Source: Arion vulgaris (Eukaryota > Mollusca > Gastropoda > Stylommatophora > Arionidae). Taken from it: a stretch of DNA of 64,000 nt. The notes under the pieces are model-generated. The model did no database searches. It saw only the letters and a list, made by a program, of their open reading frames with translations, and was not told the DNA's origin. The DNA lies in the NCBI GenBank assembly GCA_020796225.1, contig CM036753.1:67524365-67588364 (forward strand), given 5' to 3'. Within the stretch, counting starts at the first letter, position 1; every line of letters starts with the position of its first letter. Both the position numbers and the translations under genes were made by a program. Of the stretch, positions 10,404-21,925 are shown piece by piece.

Positions 10404-10548
10404 TCTCTGGGAAAAGAGGCAGTGCCGAAGCAGAAAGCATCAGTGTGGTTTCCACACCACGAAGCAGCTTTGCTCAAAGTGAGGATTCACCTCCAAGCAG
10501 AGCTAAGGCTGGTGCAGTTGTGACTTCTTCAAGGGCATCAAAAAGAAG
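10404..10548 (+). CDS. RasGRF: RasGRF exon: linker, part 3
   Basis: The acceptor is CTCTTTTATAG and the donor AGAAG/GTAACA, with phases 1 to 2. It encodes SGKRGSAEAESISVVSTPRS, SFAQSEDSPPSRAKAG and a basic SSRASKRR end: more serine and proline phosphosite-like sequence without a fold. VSTPRSSF and SEDSPPSR are proline-directed sites. It continues the regulatory region of the previous exon. The assignment rests on phase match on both sides and the similar composition. Confidence 0.9.
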
Positions 10549-10606
10549 GTAACAATCTTATGTATCCTATTCTGCTGAAGTGTTATTGAAAGAAACAGGA
10601 AGGGTA

Positions 10607-10815
10607 GATAAGTTTTTTTATTTGTTAACTTGGAGATAAGTTTTTATTTTTTATTTGTTAACTTGGAGATAAGTTGTTATTGTGTGAAGTCTAGATGGTT
10701 ATTTATTTTGTGAAGTCCTAGATCAGTTATTTATTGTGAAGTCCAGATCAGTTATTATTGTGTGAAGTCCTAGATCAGTTATTTATTGTGTGAAGTCCTA
10801 GATCAGTTATTTATT
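10607..10815. repeat. Two small tandem arrays
   Basis: First, two copies of a unit with TTTGTTAACTTGGAGATAAG. Then about five copies of a roughly 30-bp unit GTGAAGTCCTAGATCAGTTA plus TTTATTGT, with single-unit deletions. Both are short minisatellites in the intron. Confidence 0.85.
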
Positions 10816-11289
10816 TTGGGACATGGTACCATATATTTTAAATAGAATAATTGGAATTGTCATAGGGAAGAGGATATCTATCTGCAATGACGCAACTTTC
10901 ATAAAAAATATACTTTACTTTACAGACATGTGTTTTAGCTATTTAAAAGAATGACAATAAGTATATTTTCGAAAACAATTATGGGCACTAGTATGCGATC
11001 CTCTTGTCTTGAATTTTGGACACATGCCTAGAGTATAGTAGAACATAGTATGTCTAGCAGACGGTATGGGGATAGGGAATGAGCACATGGAACACTACCT
11101 TAGCTGCTGTATCATTGAGCAGTACAGACAGTCCCATCCTGCTAATGCATTTCAGTTCTGGCCTCTGTCGGAGGTGAATAAAAAAAATCCCCAACCATTA
11201 AAACACTTATGCAAACACCCAAGCCATTCAGGTTTGTACACAGTTGACAACTATTGTTTGTTAATAGACAATTAGATCAAATATTAACA

Positions 11290-11951
11290 TTAACTCTTTT
11301 GCCTAGAAAATTTTTGGGGGTGGTCATGCTCTGCCAGAACACATTTCTAGCAACATTTTTCAAAATGGAGTGATCTTGGAAATATGCCTATAACTTTAGT
11401 TCTATGTAAGCTAGAGTTATACTGTTGGCATCAAAATATGCAGAATTAAATTCTGAACAATCTGATAATAAATAGTTATATTTGTAAATTAGTATTTATT
11501 TAGTAAATTATTGTTGTTTTTCATGTTATTGAAAAAAATTTAATGAAAATGCCATCGTTGTCGGTGAAATCATAAACATGAAACACTGTGTGTGTTTAAT
11601 TAAAATTTGGAACGAATCCATGGCTTGTTGAACACTTTTAACGACGTGGAGGACGAAACATCTTGTAACTAGTTTTTTCCATGAAAGTTCACTATTTCAC
11701 AACAGGAAAAATATATTTGCGAAAACTATTTCAAAATAATCGAAAATAAATTCTGCCATGCCATATAGTATATGAATGAAATGGGAGTTATCTGCACGTT
11801 GAATTCTGTAAACAAAAACATTGTCGGACGTATAGTAGCTGAACAGTGAAACAAAAGTGCATGGACCCAAATTAGAAGTTGGCAGCGTGTTTTGGCATAA
11901 TGAGAGAACTGTTTTCTACGTTGGGAGTGTCGACTGGATGCAATGAGTTAA
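11290..11951. mobile_element. Possible TTAA-flanked MITE, 662 bp
   Basis: The ends are TTAACTCTTTTGCCTA and (inverted) TTAACTCATTGCATCC, both TTAA-bounded and weakly inverted. There is no ORF and no second copy in the window to confirm it. Confidence 0.4.
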
Positions 11952-11989
11952 TAGACTTGATAATATAACGATAAGACATATATTTAGAC

Positions 11990-12300
11990 AAACAATTAAT
12001 AAACCAAGTCTATATTTGAAACTGATCTTAAAAGAATAGGTAAAAAAGGGAGAGAATTGGAAGAAATGACAAGAAAGAGGAAGAGCTGGAAGAAGTTTGT
12101 TGAAGACCTGTACTCTGTTGGGAGTTGAAAGGTGAAGAAGAAGATATTTGAAACAGTTAAATACAGGTAGACTAAGTGAGTTGAAAAAAGTGCAACATTA
12201 ATTGTGAGAAAAAGTAAATGAAATTCGATGAGTACATGGAGAATCACAATTTCAAAAGGCTTTAGATAATTTTGTCTCATTGAAGGAATATATTCACAAT
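11990..12300 (+). mobile_element. Weak reverse-transcriptase-element fragment
   Basis: One frame reads KGRELEEMTRKRKSWKKFVE then DLYS, resembling the segment between endonuclease and polymerase in non-LTR elements. Stops abound and the family is uncertain. Confidence 0.35.
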
Positions 12301-12469
12301 TATATGCAAGAATAGAGAGAGGCCCAAACAGGAGGTTATTCTACATACAAAAGTAATAACACAAAAATTTGATAGCCAAAAGGGATTTGATTGTTAAACA
12401 AATAGATTAATAGATTACAATTCTGTTTTAGTCTATTAGTATGAGAGAGTTAAGTTTAGATTACAAGCA

Positions 12470-12780
12470 TGTTGCAGGGAGTTAAAGATGGATCAGGATA
12501 TTCTTTAGTCACTGTTGCACCTTTTTGGATGATGACACCAAACTTTGTTGATTTTTCCAGCGATTTAAGGAGTTTATGGTTACCTTTTATGCAGATTGAC
12601 TGGGGTCTAAGGCAGAGTGAGAATGTTTTGAAAACCACATGAAAGCCTCAGGGATTGAACCCCAACAGCATTGTGAGGGAGTTAAAGAATGGATTCAGAG
12701 GATATATGTCTGTCTTCAGCACCTATATGACACCAAATTTTGTTGTTTTTCACGATAAGAGTCTTATGTTTACTTTATAT
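12470..12780 (+). mobile_element. RH-2 fragments, two decayed copies in tandem
   Basis: MDQDIL...DDTKL...FFQRFKEF aligns with the RH-2 string MDKGDILW...DKDTKIDVETIQRFKEF seen at 53080-53500. A second partial copy starts near 12670 with the same GTTAAAGA start. Confidence 0.5.
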
Positions 12781-12989
12781 CGTAGCTAGTGCAAACAATG
12801 AGGTTCAGTTTTTGAAGAGTTCAACAAATACTTCAGCTCTTTTTGTTTTCAGAACTAGAATAAATATTTGGAAGATACATAATACATAATATATGCGACA
12901 GCTCAGAGTAATCAAAGTATCAGTTGGTGAGACTAATCTTTACTTCATTTAAAGAAGGATATAAGAAATTATAACATATAATATACACA

Positions 12990-13600
12990 TCAATGGACAT
13001 AGATTTGATACAGTGTTACTAGTTTTGAATATTTAGGCTCATTGTTAATGAAGGCATAAATGTTATAAAGAAGACAAAAAGAACAAGGAGCATGCATCTG
13101 CAGAAGTTTGAAGAACTACAGAACCAATGAAAAGGGACATATAAAGAGAAAAGTTAGATTTTGAAGAGCATATATATTTTCCATAGCAATGTATGGCTAT
13201 GAGGCATGGATTATTGATGATAAAATAGTTGAACATTCAATTAAAGTCTTTGAATTCAAGTGCTACAGAAAAGTACTTGAATACCACGGGCAGAAAAAAA
13301 TGTCAATTTTGAAATAGCTTAATATTGTAGAGAAGTGGTTGATAAAGGCGATTAAAAATTAGAAAAAATAAATATTTTGTACATATAAAATGACATGATT
13401 CTCTGGAGATCATTCTGGAGTGCATGATATTGGCAGGCAAGGGAGGGGAAAAACAAGAAGATTGGTGCAAGATATCAAAGTCAATTTGTGCATGACTGCG
13501 GCAGATGTCAGACACCTAACAATGGACAGTAAGACACTGCTGTCATTGAAGCCAAGTTCTGATGGGGACAAACTAGGTGATGATAACAAGAAATTGGTAA
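12990..13600 (+). mobile_element. Family K retrotransposon, C-terminal relic
   Basis: Frames read FHSNVWL-type YGYEAW, FEFKCYRKVLEYHG, then GRGKTRRLVQDIKVN, MTAADVRHLTMDSKTLL, and end in GGTGATGATAAC, the family tail. It stops only about 45 bp before the next RasGRF exon. Confidence 0.65.
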
Positions 13601-13644
13601 TGTGTTTGGCAGTAACTAATATTTTGTTTCTAATGTTTTATAAG

Positions 13645-13754
13645 GTCAAGTTCGTCTGCGGCTACAACAGCTTTTGCTGCTGCTACAGCAGGACTGGCAA
13701 GCTGTGCTGACCAACAACAGAAGGGAATATCTCGCTACCTCAGCGTTGGAACAG
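13645..13754 (+). CDS. RasGRF: RasGRF exon: Ser/Ala/Gln-rich linker
   Basis: The acceptor is TTTATAAG and the donor ACAG/GTTAGT, with phases 2 to 1. It encodes SSSSAATTAFAAATAGLASC, then ADQQQKGISRYLSVGTG. Low-complexity Ala/Ser gives way to ISRYLSVG just before the conserved pre-catalytic segment in the next exon. Phases fit both neighbours exactly (AG+G gives Arg; G+GT gives Gly). No domain is seen. Confidence 0.85.
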
Positions 13755-13959
13755 GTTAGTCTACAATTTAGACATTGCTTCTAAAAGAAACATGAAACTA
13801 TTGCTACATTTACATACTCTTACAGTGGTGGTTTATGCAGAAAATTGTGTTTTCTGTGATCACTAATCAAATGCAAAATATTTCTTATCCATTTTTACAG
13901 CATACTTAGTATCAATAGAAGGAATGCTAATTAAAACTATGTGCCAAAGGTAACATGTA

Positions 13960-14345
13960 AAAAGGGTTGATATTTGTTTCTATATTGTCTTTGACAACTA
14001 CCTAATTCCTCCATGGAATTGGCCGATATTTCTGCCTCTTCAGCAAAGTTCGTTTCAGGGTCTCCTAGGTCGACCTCTTTTCTGAACCTTGCACCCACTT
14101 CAATGCCTGTTTGATATTCGTTGATCATTTCTCCTCAAGGTGTGCCCAACATATCCCATCTTCTCTTTCTTATAACAGTTATCACTATGTTGACCAGACA
14201 TGTCTCTGATTTCACACTTCTCTGAATCGTTCCATTTATATTCATTATTTTTCGCAGACATCTATTTTCAAATGATTCAACTTTTTCTATCTTTAGTCAT
14301 TTTCCAACTCTGTAGCATATGTTAGGATTGATAAACATTTGAATT
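13960..14345 (-). mobile_element. Family L retrotransposon 3' relic
   Basis: The reverse complement gives SMEELG-like and INEYQTGIEVGARFRKEVDL, corresponding to the family L C-terminal coding region (also 22455, 31540 and 55110). It is heavily decayed. Confidence 0.5.
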
Positions 14346-14673
14346 GAATTTGTAATTTAGTTTAATACTATATAACTTGCAGTTCCATATTTTATTTGAC
14401 TTTTAAAAGCTGATGTTGCTTTGCCAATTCGTATCATAATTTCTTTTTAATTCCTTTCTTCATAATTTCTTTTAATTCCTTTCTTCAAATTTTCTAATAG
14501 AAGGAATGGCTGTATTAAAACTAATGGCCAAAGGTGAAACATGTAAAAACAAAGTGATGTTGATAGTTGCTGTGTTATAGTGTGTACTTTTTGTACAACT
14601 ACCTTACTCATTCTTACATGTTCTGCCTTCACTATCGAATTCTGAATTCACTGAGATAAAGGTAATCTCATAG

Positions 14674-14809
14674 GTGTACCGCATGGCGAGGGACACCGGT
14701 AACATGGTAAGCAGGTTTCACGCATAATTCAGTCAGAAGTGCAATACCAGGTATCATGACTTCCGCCTGAATTGATAACAGGCATTTGCAGAACAAAAAA
14801 GAAGAAGAA
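14674..14809 (+). mobile_element. Repeat J copy 1 with target duplication
   Basis: A 136-bp insert ends in AACAAAAAAGAAGAAGAA. It is flanked by GGTAATCTCATAG (14661-14673) and GGTAATCTTATAG (14810-14822), a 13-bp duplication with one mismatch. Related inserts lie at 45236 and 57435. Confidence 0.7.
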
Positions 14810-15131
14810 GGTAATCTTATAGCATGTACTGCCGTATGCACATGAAGTGTAGAAAGTTTAGTTATTTTATTGCTAAAGTCTAGAATCTAGAAACATGATT
14901 AGGATCAATGCCTGTGCATTCAAGGTGCCCTTTCAGATGTTCTGTCCATTTAAGCTAACTGGCAGTATCAACGGTAGAGCAAGATAGTTTTACAAAGTAG
15001 ACTGAAGTAATCAAACCTTGTGCAAAAAACTGTAAAACTACTTTATTTACTTTTTTAAACATGTTTTCCTTTACTGGACACCATAACCAAAATATATGTG
15101 CTTGCACAGTCATAGTTTCTGTCCCTATTAG

Positions 15132-15272
15132 TTAACTCTTAGTGAACCAGGGCAAAAGTCAGGTTTTTACAAGCCATTTGTTTTTAGAATAAAAACACCC
15201 TTTAGTGTGGCTCCTGGTAAAAGGCATCAACCCCAAGCCACATAGTGTGGCTTTTGTTCCAGAAGGAATTAA
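15132..15272. mobile_element. MITE-S copy 3, TTAA-flanked
   Basis: It starts TTAACTCTTAGTGAACCAGG and ends GTTCCAGAAGGAATTAA. Inside are TTTAGTGTGGCTCCTGGTAA and CACATAGTGTGGCTTTTGTT, the family's interior GTGTGGC blocks. Confidence 0.8.
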
Positions 15273-15349
15273 CATTAAAGGATCAATAGCACACCTGTTC
15301 TTGGTCACATGTTCCTGTTCATTTCTTCCTAATATGGTATGCCATGATC

Positions 15350-15590
15350 CACAGTAGCATAGTTGTTAGTGAACTTGCTTCTTAGGCTAGTGGTCTTGGT
15401 TTAATTCCAAAGTGAGCTGAATATTTTTCTAACTATAATGGCTCTTAGGTCGACCCAGCCTTAATTAGATACAAGGAAAAGCTCTGGGAAGTAATGATGG
15501 GTGTGATGTTGACCGCATCTCCCATCGTGTGCTGACGGTCAATGAATAATACAGGCCTAACACCATATACCTTGAGGTATAAAAAAAGTT
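15350..15590 (+). mobile_element. SINE-A copy, full length
   Basis: The tRNA-like head TAGCATAGTTGTTAGTGAAC is followed by the GGTTTAATTCC B-box. The body AGGTCGACCCAGCCTTAATT and CATCTCCCATCGTGTGCTGA leads to the terminal TATACCTTGAGGTATAAAAA. Confidence 0.85.
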
Positions 15591-15619
15591 AACAAATAAA
15601 ATAAAACTAATCACATTTT

Positions 15620-15915
15620 ATACACTTAGAATATCATGGACAAAGAAAAGAACACTTCTTTTCTGCAACACCTTGATATTAAAGAGACTTGACTATTACA
15701 AAGCATAAAAACAAGGAAAATTAAATATTTCGGACACATCAAACGACATGAGTGCCTAGAGAAATTAATTTTGGAAGGAATGTTGCCTGGAAGAAGAATG
15801 AGAATGAACTAGAACAAAAATAAGCTGGCTCACTCAAGACAGGTCTGGTTGGATTTTATTAATGCTTTATGCTTCAACAGGCGTTAAGAGAACAAAAGAA
15901 GAAGAAGTAGGCCAG
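15620..15915 (+). mobile_element. Family K retrotransposon, C-terminal relic
   Basis: Frames read ISWTKKRTLLFCNTLIL, IKYFGHIKRHECLEKLILEG and MLPGRRMRMN, matching the family K C-terminus. Here the end is ACAAAAGAAGAAGAAG rather than a GAT tail, so the 3' end may be chimeric. Confidence 0.65.
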
Positions 15916-16699
15916 CAAAGGGCCAGAGAATTATGAAAAATTTATAACTTTTAATAGTTAGTACTTGGCCATCCTATCATCCTCATTGCACAAGGAACAA
16001 ATCAATTAGTGCTTTGATCTCATCTTCTGTATATCCATCAGCACATGGTGACTGGCAGTAACAGTCCTGTGTTGTTAAATATAATGTCATCTAATGTGTT
16101 GTTTTATCAGTTGCCTCATATACTCATCATGTGATTATGTTAGCTTCTTAGTGTTTTAAATGATGTAATACTTAAAATAAGAATAACATTGGAACTGGTT
16201 GTCACAGTTGGGAAGGTTTTTTCTTGTAATTGCTTGCCACATAGTTTTTGTTTCTTCTAATTTTTGCCACAGGTTTTTTCCTTGGCATTTTCTGTCACAT
16301 ATTCATGAAATGTTTTGAATTTTCTTCAAATCGTTTGCCACATAAAGTAGTACAAAGATTATGTTTATACTGTAGTTTAGTGTATTTCATGGTAGTATCT
16401 TTGTAAGCAATGAGTCATTGTTTTTGATGGTAAGAGAATGCTTTCTTACTGTGTACTGGATTATTTCTTTCTTGTATTCTTTCTGTGGGGTTTTGACATA
16501 TATTAGTAAATGACTTGTGGTTTTTAAAAATAATTATTAATGTTTTTATTGATAATTTTTGGCAGAAATTCAACTTGTGTTGCTTCAGTTGTTAATAACA
16601 TTGAGTATTTTTCAATGTGTTGTTATGTTTAATTGAAAAAAACTGGCAAGATATTTAAAAAAAAAACATGTTCCACCTCCCCACTTGATGGATAAATAG

Positions 16700-16809
16700 G
16701 TACTTTAGATGCGCGGCCTGTCATGAAAAAAAGAGAGTCTGTGATCAGTACCGCTGCCACAATGCGTGTTCTGAATGTGCTGAAACATTGGGTGGCTAAA
16801 CACCAACAG
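16700..16809 (+). CDS. RasGRF: RasGRF exon: conserved pre-CDC25 segment
   Basis: The acceptor is GATAAATAG and the donor CAACAG/GTAAGA, with phases 1 to 0. It encodes TLDARPVMKKRESVISTAAT followed by MRVLNVLKHWVAKHQQ. The STAATMRVLNVL(R/K)HWV string is one of the most conserved parts of RasGRF proteins and starts the structured region leading into the CDC25 domain. This exon rules out RasGRP or Sos as the gene identity. Confidence 0.95.
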
Positions 16810-17274
16810 GTAAGATGAGCAGGTTGGTCATGGTGAAGAGCTCAGTGTCTAGTTGCTGTTTTGGAGTATGTAGTCACTAGCCAACACATTTTGTTGTTGT
16901 GTTTCTACCTATTCCTTTGGTACACCTTGTTTGGGCCTTTTGTTTGGTGGTAGATGTGCCTTCAACAAGTCACACTTTTTAATTTTGTAATATATGGAAA
17001 AGAAAATACAGAAAAACAATTTAGAATCGACATATCTGCACTCTAGGCATCCTCATAGGTACTAAGTCTCTTTCAGCTAATTGAAAGTGTCAGATAATAA
17101 TACTTACATAGTAACTCTAGCGACCGATATGAGCAATCCATCAATTCAGAAAGTTTAGGTGTAACATTTTTGCTGGATAGGCAAGGAAATCAAATGTACA
17201 GTAAATTAAATTCAACTCTATATGTTAGTTACTGAATAGCCTGCTACTGTACTATATCATCTCTCCATGAGGAT
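16810..17274. other. Intron sequence, nothing recognised
   Basis: AT-rich intron with no ORF, repeat or splice exon that I can support. Confidence 0.5.
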
Positions 17275-17440
17275 CTCAACAAGATTAGCACAAAAGTTCT
17301 CTTAGGACTACAACCAGATTAGCTCCAAAAGTCCTTCTCAAGGCTGCACCCACGCCAATTTCAAAAGTCCTTCTCAGAGCTGCACCCATGCCAACTCCAA
17401 AAGTCTTCAGTACTTCACACATACCAAATCACAATACTCA
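17275..17440. repeat. Degenerate tandem repeat, about 50 bp units
   Basis: Three to four diverged units contain CTCCAAAAGTCCTTCTCA followed by RGCTGCACCCAYGCCAA. Confidence 0.7.
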
Positions 17441-17789
17441 ACAAACAATCCTGTTTAGGACTAGTTTCAAGCCACATGGCCACACCAAGCAAAAAGGCCA
17501 ATACGCTCTGATATAACCACAAAAAAGATATCCATCCTAGGTTGAAATGGCATGCCTAGGCCACATAGGACTGAATCCATCGCTTAACAAACAACCAAAG
17601 CATATTCTAATTTTCTAACCTCAGACAAAAATGTAAGAGACTTCTCTTTTGCATCTGTTGCTAACATGAAATTTTGCAATATCTTTAAGTTTGTTGCATC
17701 TCACAAAATGAAGTTATTTACTTCTAACCCTGCCACTTTGAGATATCACTATCTTCTAGTTCTAAATTTACATTTATTAAACATGAGAA

Positions 17790-18140
17790 AGTTTTTTAGG
17801 TTTCTACTCCTGGACATGTAAAGTTGAATGGGATATGAGAGGGCAGATAAACTGACTAGAATGACTGCTATTAAAACTGAAAAAGTATGGACAGGGTGGA
17901 AATCATTAATGCCATCATCTCTATATGTGGAAATCATTCCCATCATCTCTGCATATGTGGAAGCAGATAATTTAAATGGGGACTAAGTGCGGACCATAAC
18001 ACATGGACTATCTACAGGGTAGAGAGAACTGATGTACATACCAATCAGTACCGCTAAGATACATGAGTGTGGGAATATTAAGATGATTGCTTCATTGGAG
18101 GGTGGAGCTCATATAGATTTTCTCAGAATCAGAGAATACT
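17790..18140 (+). mobile_element. RNase H relic of a non-LTR element
   Basis: Around 17808 the text reads PGHVKLNG and, after a 1-base slip, NERADKLT, the PGHxGxxGNExAD end of retrotransposon RNase H. It is followed by broken frames with no further motif. Confidence 0.5.
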
Positions 18141-18960
18141 GATTGGGAGAACTAATTTACACTTTTTTGTTTCCTTATTCCTTTTTCTTTTCTGTGTAGT
18201 AATTGTCACGCTAAGCAATGAATTATTTTGGATGTTTTCTAAATCTCCACCCATAAGACTTCATTCTTTCTCTTTTTTTTCTTCACCAAGTGTTTTTCAA
18301 GCCTCTCCACTTTTGTATTCCTTTGTGAGTTTACTTTAAGTGCATGTCAAGTTAAAAGTTATATTAATTAGCTGTTATTCCACCGTCATTTGAAATGTCA
18401 TTTTCCAACCATATTAATATCTCGTTAATTTTCTTAAGACTGTACTTAATGTTGCTTCCGACCTCTTGATTCAAATCGTTCTTTGAAGACATATGGTAGT
18501 AAATGTCTACAATTTGAATATGAAACTCTGTTACATGTAATTGTTTTATGATGCATCAGTCAACAGATTTGACATTTCTGTTCACTGAATTTTGCAGAGC
18601 ATATTTTATTTCTATGTGCTTTAATGTGTTTTTATGTTGGTTTTATTTTTGCTATTGTACCAGCTAAACCCAATTCTTTATTTTTTTAAACATAGATAAC
18701 AAATAAATAATTCTACATGTTGTTCTTCTCATGGTAACATGTCTGTGAAAATTATGTCAAGTAAATAAATATAACTGTTTCTTATTAATATCTCAGCATG
18801 TCTTTGTTAATATACTATCTAGACTCAGATTAGAGTGGGCTGTTATTTTAGTTGAGTCGACGGATGATCATCACTGCAGATCAAACCAAATAGTCCATAA
18901 AATTAGTGTATAGATTGGACTATTCATAAACGTAACTTTAATGATTTAAAACGAGGAGTC
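18141..18960. other. Intron sequence, nothing recognised
   Basis: A T-rich stretch without ORFs, tandem repeats or known-family matches inside the window. Confidence 0.5.
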
Positions 18961-18966
18961 TAATTG

Positions 18967-19032
18967 TGATGGATTGACTTCATTACACTGGGTTTCCTTA
19001 CATGACTCAGTCACTCTCCACAAAAATGTAAC
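18967..19032 (-). mobile_element. SINE-C fragment
   Basis: ATGGATTGACTTCATTACAC, then a TGGGTTTCC...CTCTCCACAAA stretch, resembles the reverse complement of the SINE-C body near its end. Confidence 0.45.
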
Positions 19033-19140
19033 TCCACCAGCCGAGGGTACCACACAAAGCATGAAACCATACCACTGACAACAGTCGTAATAGATCTATG
19101 AGACAAAATGCACTCAAGAATCAAACGATGCTGTCTGGAT

Positions 19141-19570
19141 TGGATTGATTGATTGATAGGACCATCATCTTTGCACTTTAGTGATAACCATGTGTGCCCC
19201 AATCTCTTTCTTACACAAGAAGATCTCAGCTGCAGTGCACGAACTCCGTAGCACCTGCGAGGTCCCAATATAATTTTGAGTTGCAGATATTTTTGGGAAA
19301 TTATATTTTTCAAAAACTTTCTAACTAATTTTGCTAGGACTGTGGCTTTCCAGCCTGCTCTTCTCAATTTAGAACGCTCAAGGGTTCTTTTAAACGCTCA
19401 ACTTGAACACTGAACCTAAGTTTTATCATCCATCTCCCATAATACTAGAAACTCGATCTCACCTACACTGAGATCAGGAATCTCTGGAAAATATCACAAT
19501 GGCTCAATGAGGGAGCGAGCCAAGTCACCTTTAGAATGAAAGACAAGCACCTAACCTCTAGGCCACAAAG
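19141..19570 (+). repeat. Repeat E copy, long form
   Basis: It starts TTGATTGATTGATAGGACCA, then ATCTCTTTCTTACACAAGAA, GATCTCAGCTGCAGTGCACG and a second half TTTTATCATCCATCTCCCAT. A tRNA-like end in reverse (ACCTCTAGGCCACAAAGACC) closes it. Copies lie at 29143, 29640 and 42528. Confidence 0.65.
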
Positions 19571-19591
19571 ACCCCCCCTCCTCCAACATTG

Positions 19592-19830
19592 TTAACCCTT
19601 TAGCTGCTACATACTTTCTGAAGGCTGAGCTAAAAATAGCTACTCTTTGTTTCTAGGTCACAAACGTGAATGTACGCCTATAGCCTTGACAGTAGAAATG
19701 TATAATGTGTTAACACGTCTTTAGTCCACAGAGGAGAGATAATAACAGACATGTTAATGCGTCTTTAGAAATGAATGTGAAAAATGTATATATATATATA
19801 TATATACGTCCTTAGCAGCTAAAGGGTTAA
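19592..19830 (+). mobile_element. MITE-L copy 1, TTAA-flanked (piggyBac-like)
   Basis: The ends TTAACCCTTTAGCTGCTA and TTAGCAGCTAAAGGGTTAA are near-perfect inverted repeats with TTAA on both sides. The interior holds GCTAAAAATAGCTACTCTTT and a (TA)n run. The same element occurs in the opposite orientation at 54271-54495. Confidence 0.9.
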
Positions 19831-20548
19831 CAAGCTGTTAAAGAAAAATGGTATATAGTAACAAAGTACATCCGCCAAAAACTTCCTGCACTGTTTTAGA
19901 CACATGTGTATTCTGATAGTTTGGCTAGAAATGTGGAAATGATAGTTTCACAGTTAAAAGATTAACTCAAATGTTGCTAGTATAGACAGACTAATGGTTC
20001 CCAAAATAGTTTGTGGTGAACTCAACTTAAAGTAATGTATAAAGTTGTAAGGGCTGTGTCATAATATGATCTAGGTTTCATTAAGTGTGTCACCATTTAA
20101 AATAAAGCTTGGGATCACTTCTATTAATAAATTTCTCCTCATAAATAATGTTGCCATGATATACTTTATTTGTTGTTGAATAAACATTTTCTATCAACTA
20201 GTTTGAAATATTAATAATTGCCAGTTTAAAACTATGTTGTTGAAAAAGACCAGGTATTTGTTAGCTGTGCTATATCTTAATCCTTTATTGTTGGAAATTT
20301 GTTAGTAATTACCCTTTTGGACGAATAATTCACTAAGATATGTTCCTTGATCTGCAATTATATATTTATTATAAATTACTGCTTTGGATGATAATAGAGT
20401 GTGTTAAATATGTAACATTTTAATTATCCTAATTCTTTTCATTTTGTACAATGCATATTTGTTTAAGAAAAATGTGTGCAACTCGTTAAAAAAATTGCTT
20501 TTAAATGTTAAACTGAGACTTGTATGAGTGTGTTTAAGACCAAGACTG
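19831..20548. other. Intron sequence, nothing recognised
   Basis: AT-rich, non-coding and without repeats matching elsewhere in the window. Confidence 0.5.
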
Positions 20549-20815
20549 GGTTTTTGTGGCTAAGTTGTTAAGCCTTTGTCTTGCATTCTAAAGGTTGTGG
20601 GTTCAAATCTGCACCACATCATACTGTCCACAAGTGCGATTTTTTCCAGAGACCCCTAGGATTATTGCAAAAGCTATGGAGTTCATGCTTTGTACAATAC
20701 CTCGGCAGGTGGGGTGTCACTTCGAGAAGGTTGGAGAAAGACCGAGCTATATGGGGTAAAACTCGGTGCAATGAAGACAACCCTTTGACTTTAGACCCAT
20801 TTTTATTTAAGGCCA
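20549..20815 (+). mobile_element. SINE-C, best full copy
   Basis: The tRNA-like head is GTGGCTAAGTTGTTAAGCCT with B-box GTGGGTTCAAATCTGC. The body GACCCCTAGGATTATTGCAA and GGGTGTCACTTCGAGAAGGT leads to AACCCTTTGACTTTAGACCC and an ATTTAA tail. Confidence 0.85.
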
Positions 20816-21156
20816 AAATGGGTTAACAATGATACAGGTTTGCAGATCAGGCTTCAAAAGGGGAAATTATTGGTTCATTAGATATGGTCAAAGGGAACAT
20901 TTTCAAGTCACTCAGCAAATGCTTGTTGATTGACAATAAGGTTGTAGCAATGTGGAAGCTGTATTGAAACTGAAGGAATTTGTAATGACATGTGAAACAA
21001 GTAGGAAGAGTCATCTGTGAAAACAAAAGATAAATATGTATAATCAGAGCTATCACCTTGCATGCCATTCATTGTGCATTCAAAGAAAGTGATTACATAA
21101 AAGTCTGTCCAGAGTGTTGTCAATTTTCCTTTGTTAGTCAATTAAAAAAACCCACA

Positions 21157-21388
21157 TTGTTACTGCCTGTTGTACCGCTTTTTAGATCGGTGTAAGACTG
21201 GTGGGACAAGAGCCTGAGGAATTTAATGGCTAGTACAGTCGCAGCGAACCTGTTCAGGTTAGGATTTTTGGTTTATGCCCACAACAGAAAAAAATCATTG
21301 GCCTTACCGTGGATTGAACACAGATCTCCTGCATGGGAGCCGCAGTCTAATCCATTTGACCATATGCTCCTCTTATGCTTAGCCAATA
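21157..21388 (-). mobile_element. SINE-D copy 2, tRNA-derived
   Basis: In reverse complement the tRNA-like head is GGTCAAATGGATTAGACTGC, followed by GATCTGTGTTCAATCCACGG and a body with AACCTGAACAGGTTCGCTGC shared with 2757 and 51525. Confidence 0.75.
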
Positions 21389-21599
21389 ACCAACTATTAA
21401 TTTTGAAAACAGTCTGTTCTTGATCAGGACATTTTGATTATTTTTATCAAACAATTAATTGTATTATTTAAATTGTGTCAGCTTTGATGGTCTTCCATAT
21501 CAGCAATTAGATCTGACACCATATGACAGTATAAAGGTAGATGGGGTACTATCAAGTTGAGTTTTATGTTAATAAACTATTATCAGTAACCCATCTAGG

Positions 21600-21925
21600 C
21601 ATTTTTGTGTCATATTAAACAAGAATGAATGGGTTCGGCTACTTAATAGGAATGCAATTAAACTCCACTGTATACAGTCTTCTACAACTGAATATCAGGA
21701 AAGAAGGTGAGAAGAAGACCATGAAAAAAATGGATAGATGGTATAGCAAATTCCTGTCAAAAAGCAGAAATAATTATCATCCAAGCCACTAGAGCAGCGC
21801 AAGACAAAGCCGCAAACCATGACACTGTGCAACAACCCGGTAACAGTGTGACGACACTGTGCAACAACCCAACAGTGTACGACACTGTGCAACAACCCGT
21901 AACAGTGTGACGCAAAAAGAAGATT
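21600..21925 (+). mobile_element. Family Q relic with repeated hairpin tail
   Basis: The body aligns with 180-360 (TACAGTCTTCTACAACTGAA, AGCAGCGCAAGACAAAGCCG). The tail repeats a unit of about 30 bp, ACACTGTGCAACAACCCGGT plus AACAGTGTGACG, three times. Each unit can fold as CACTGT...ACAGTG, and the last ends in AAAAAGAAG. Confidence 0.75.
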
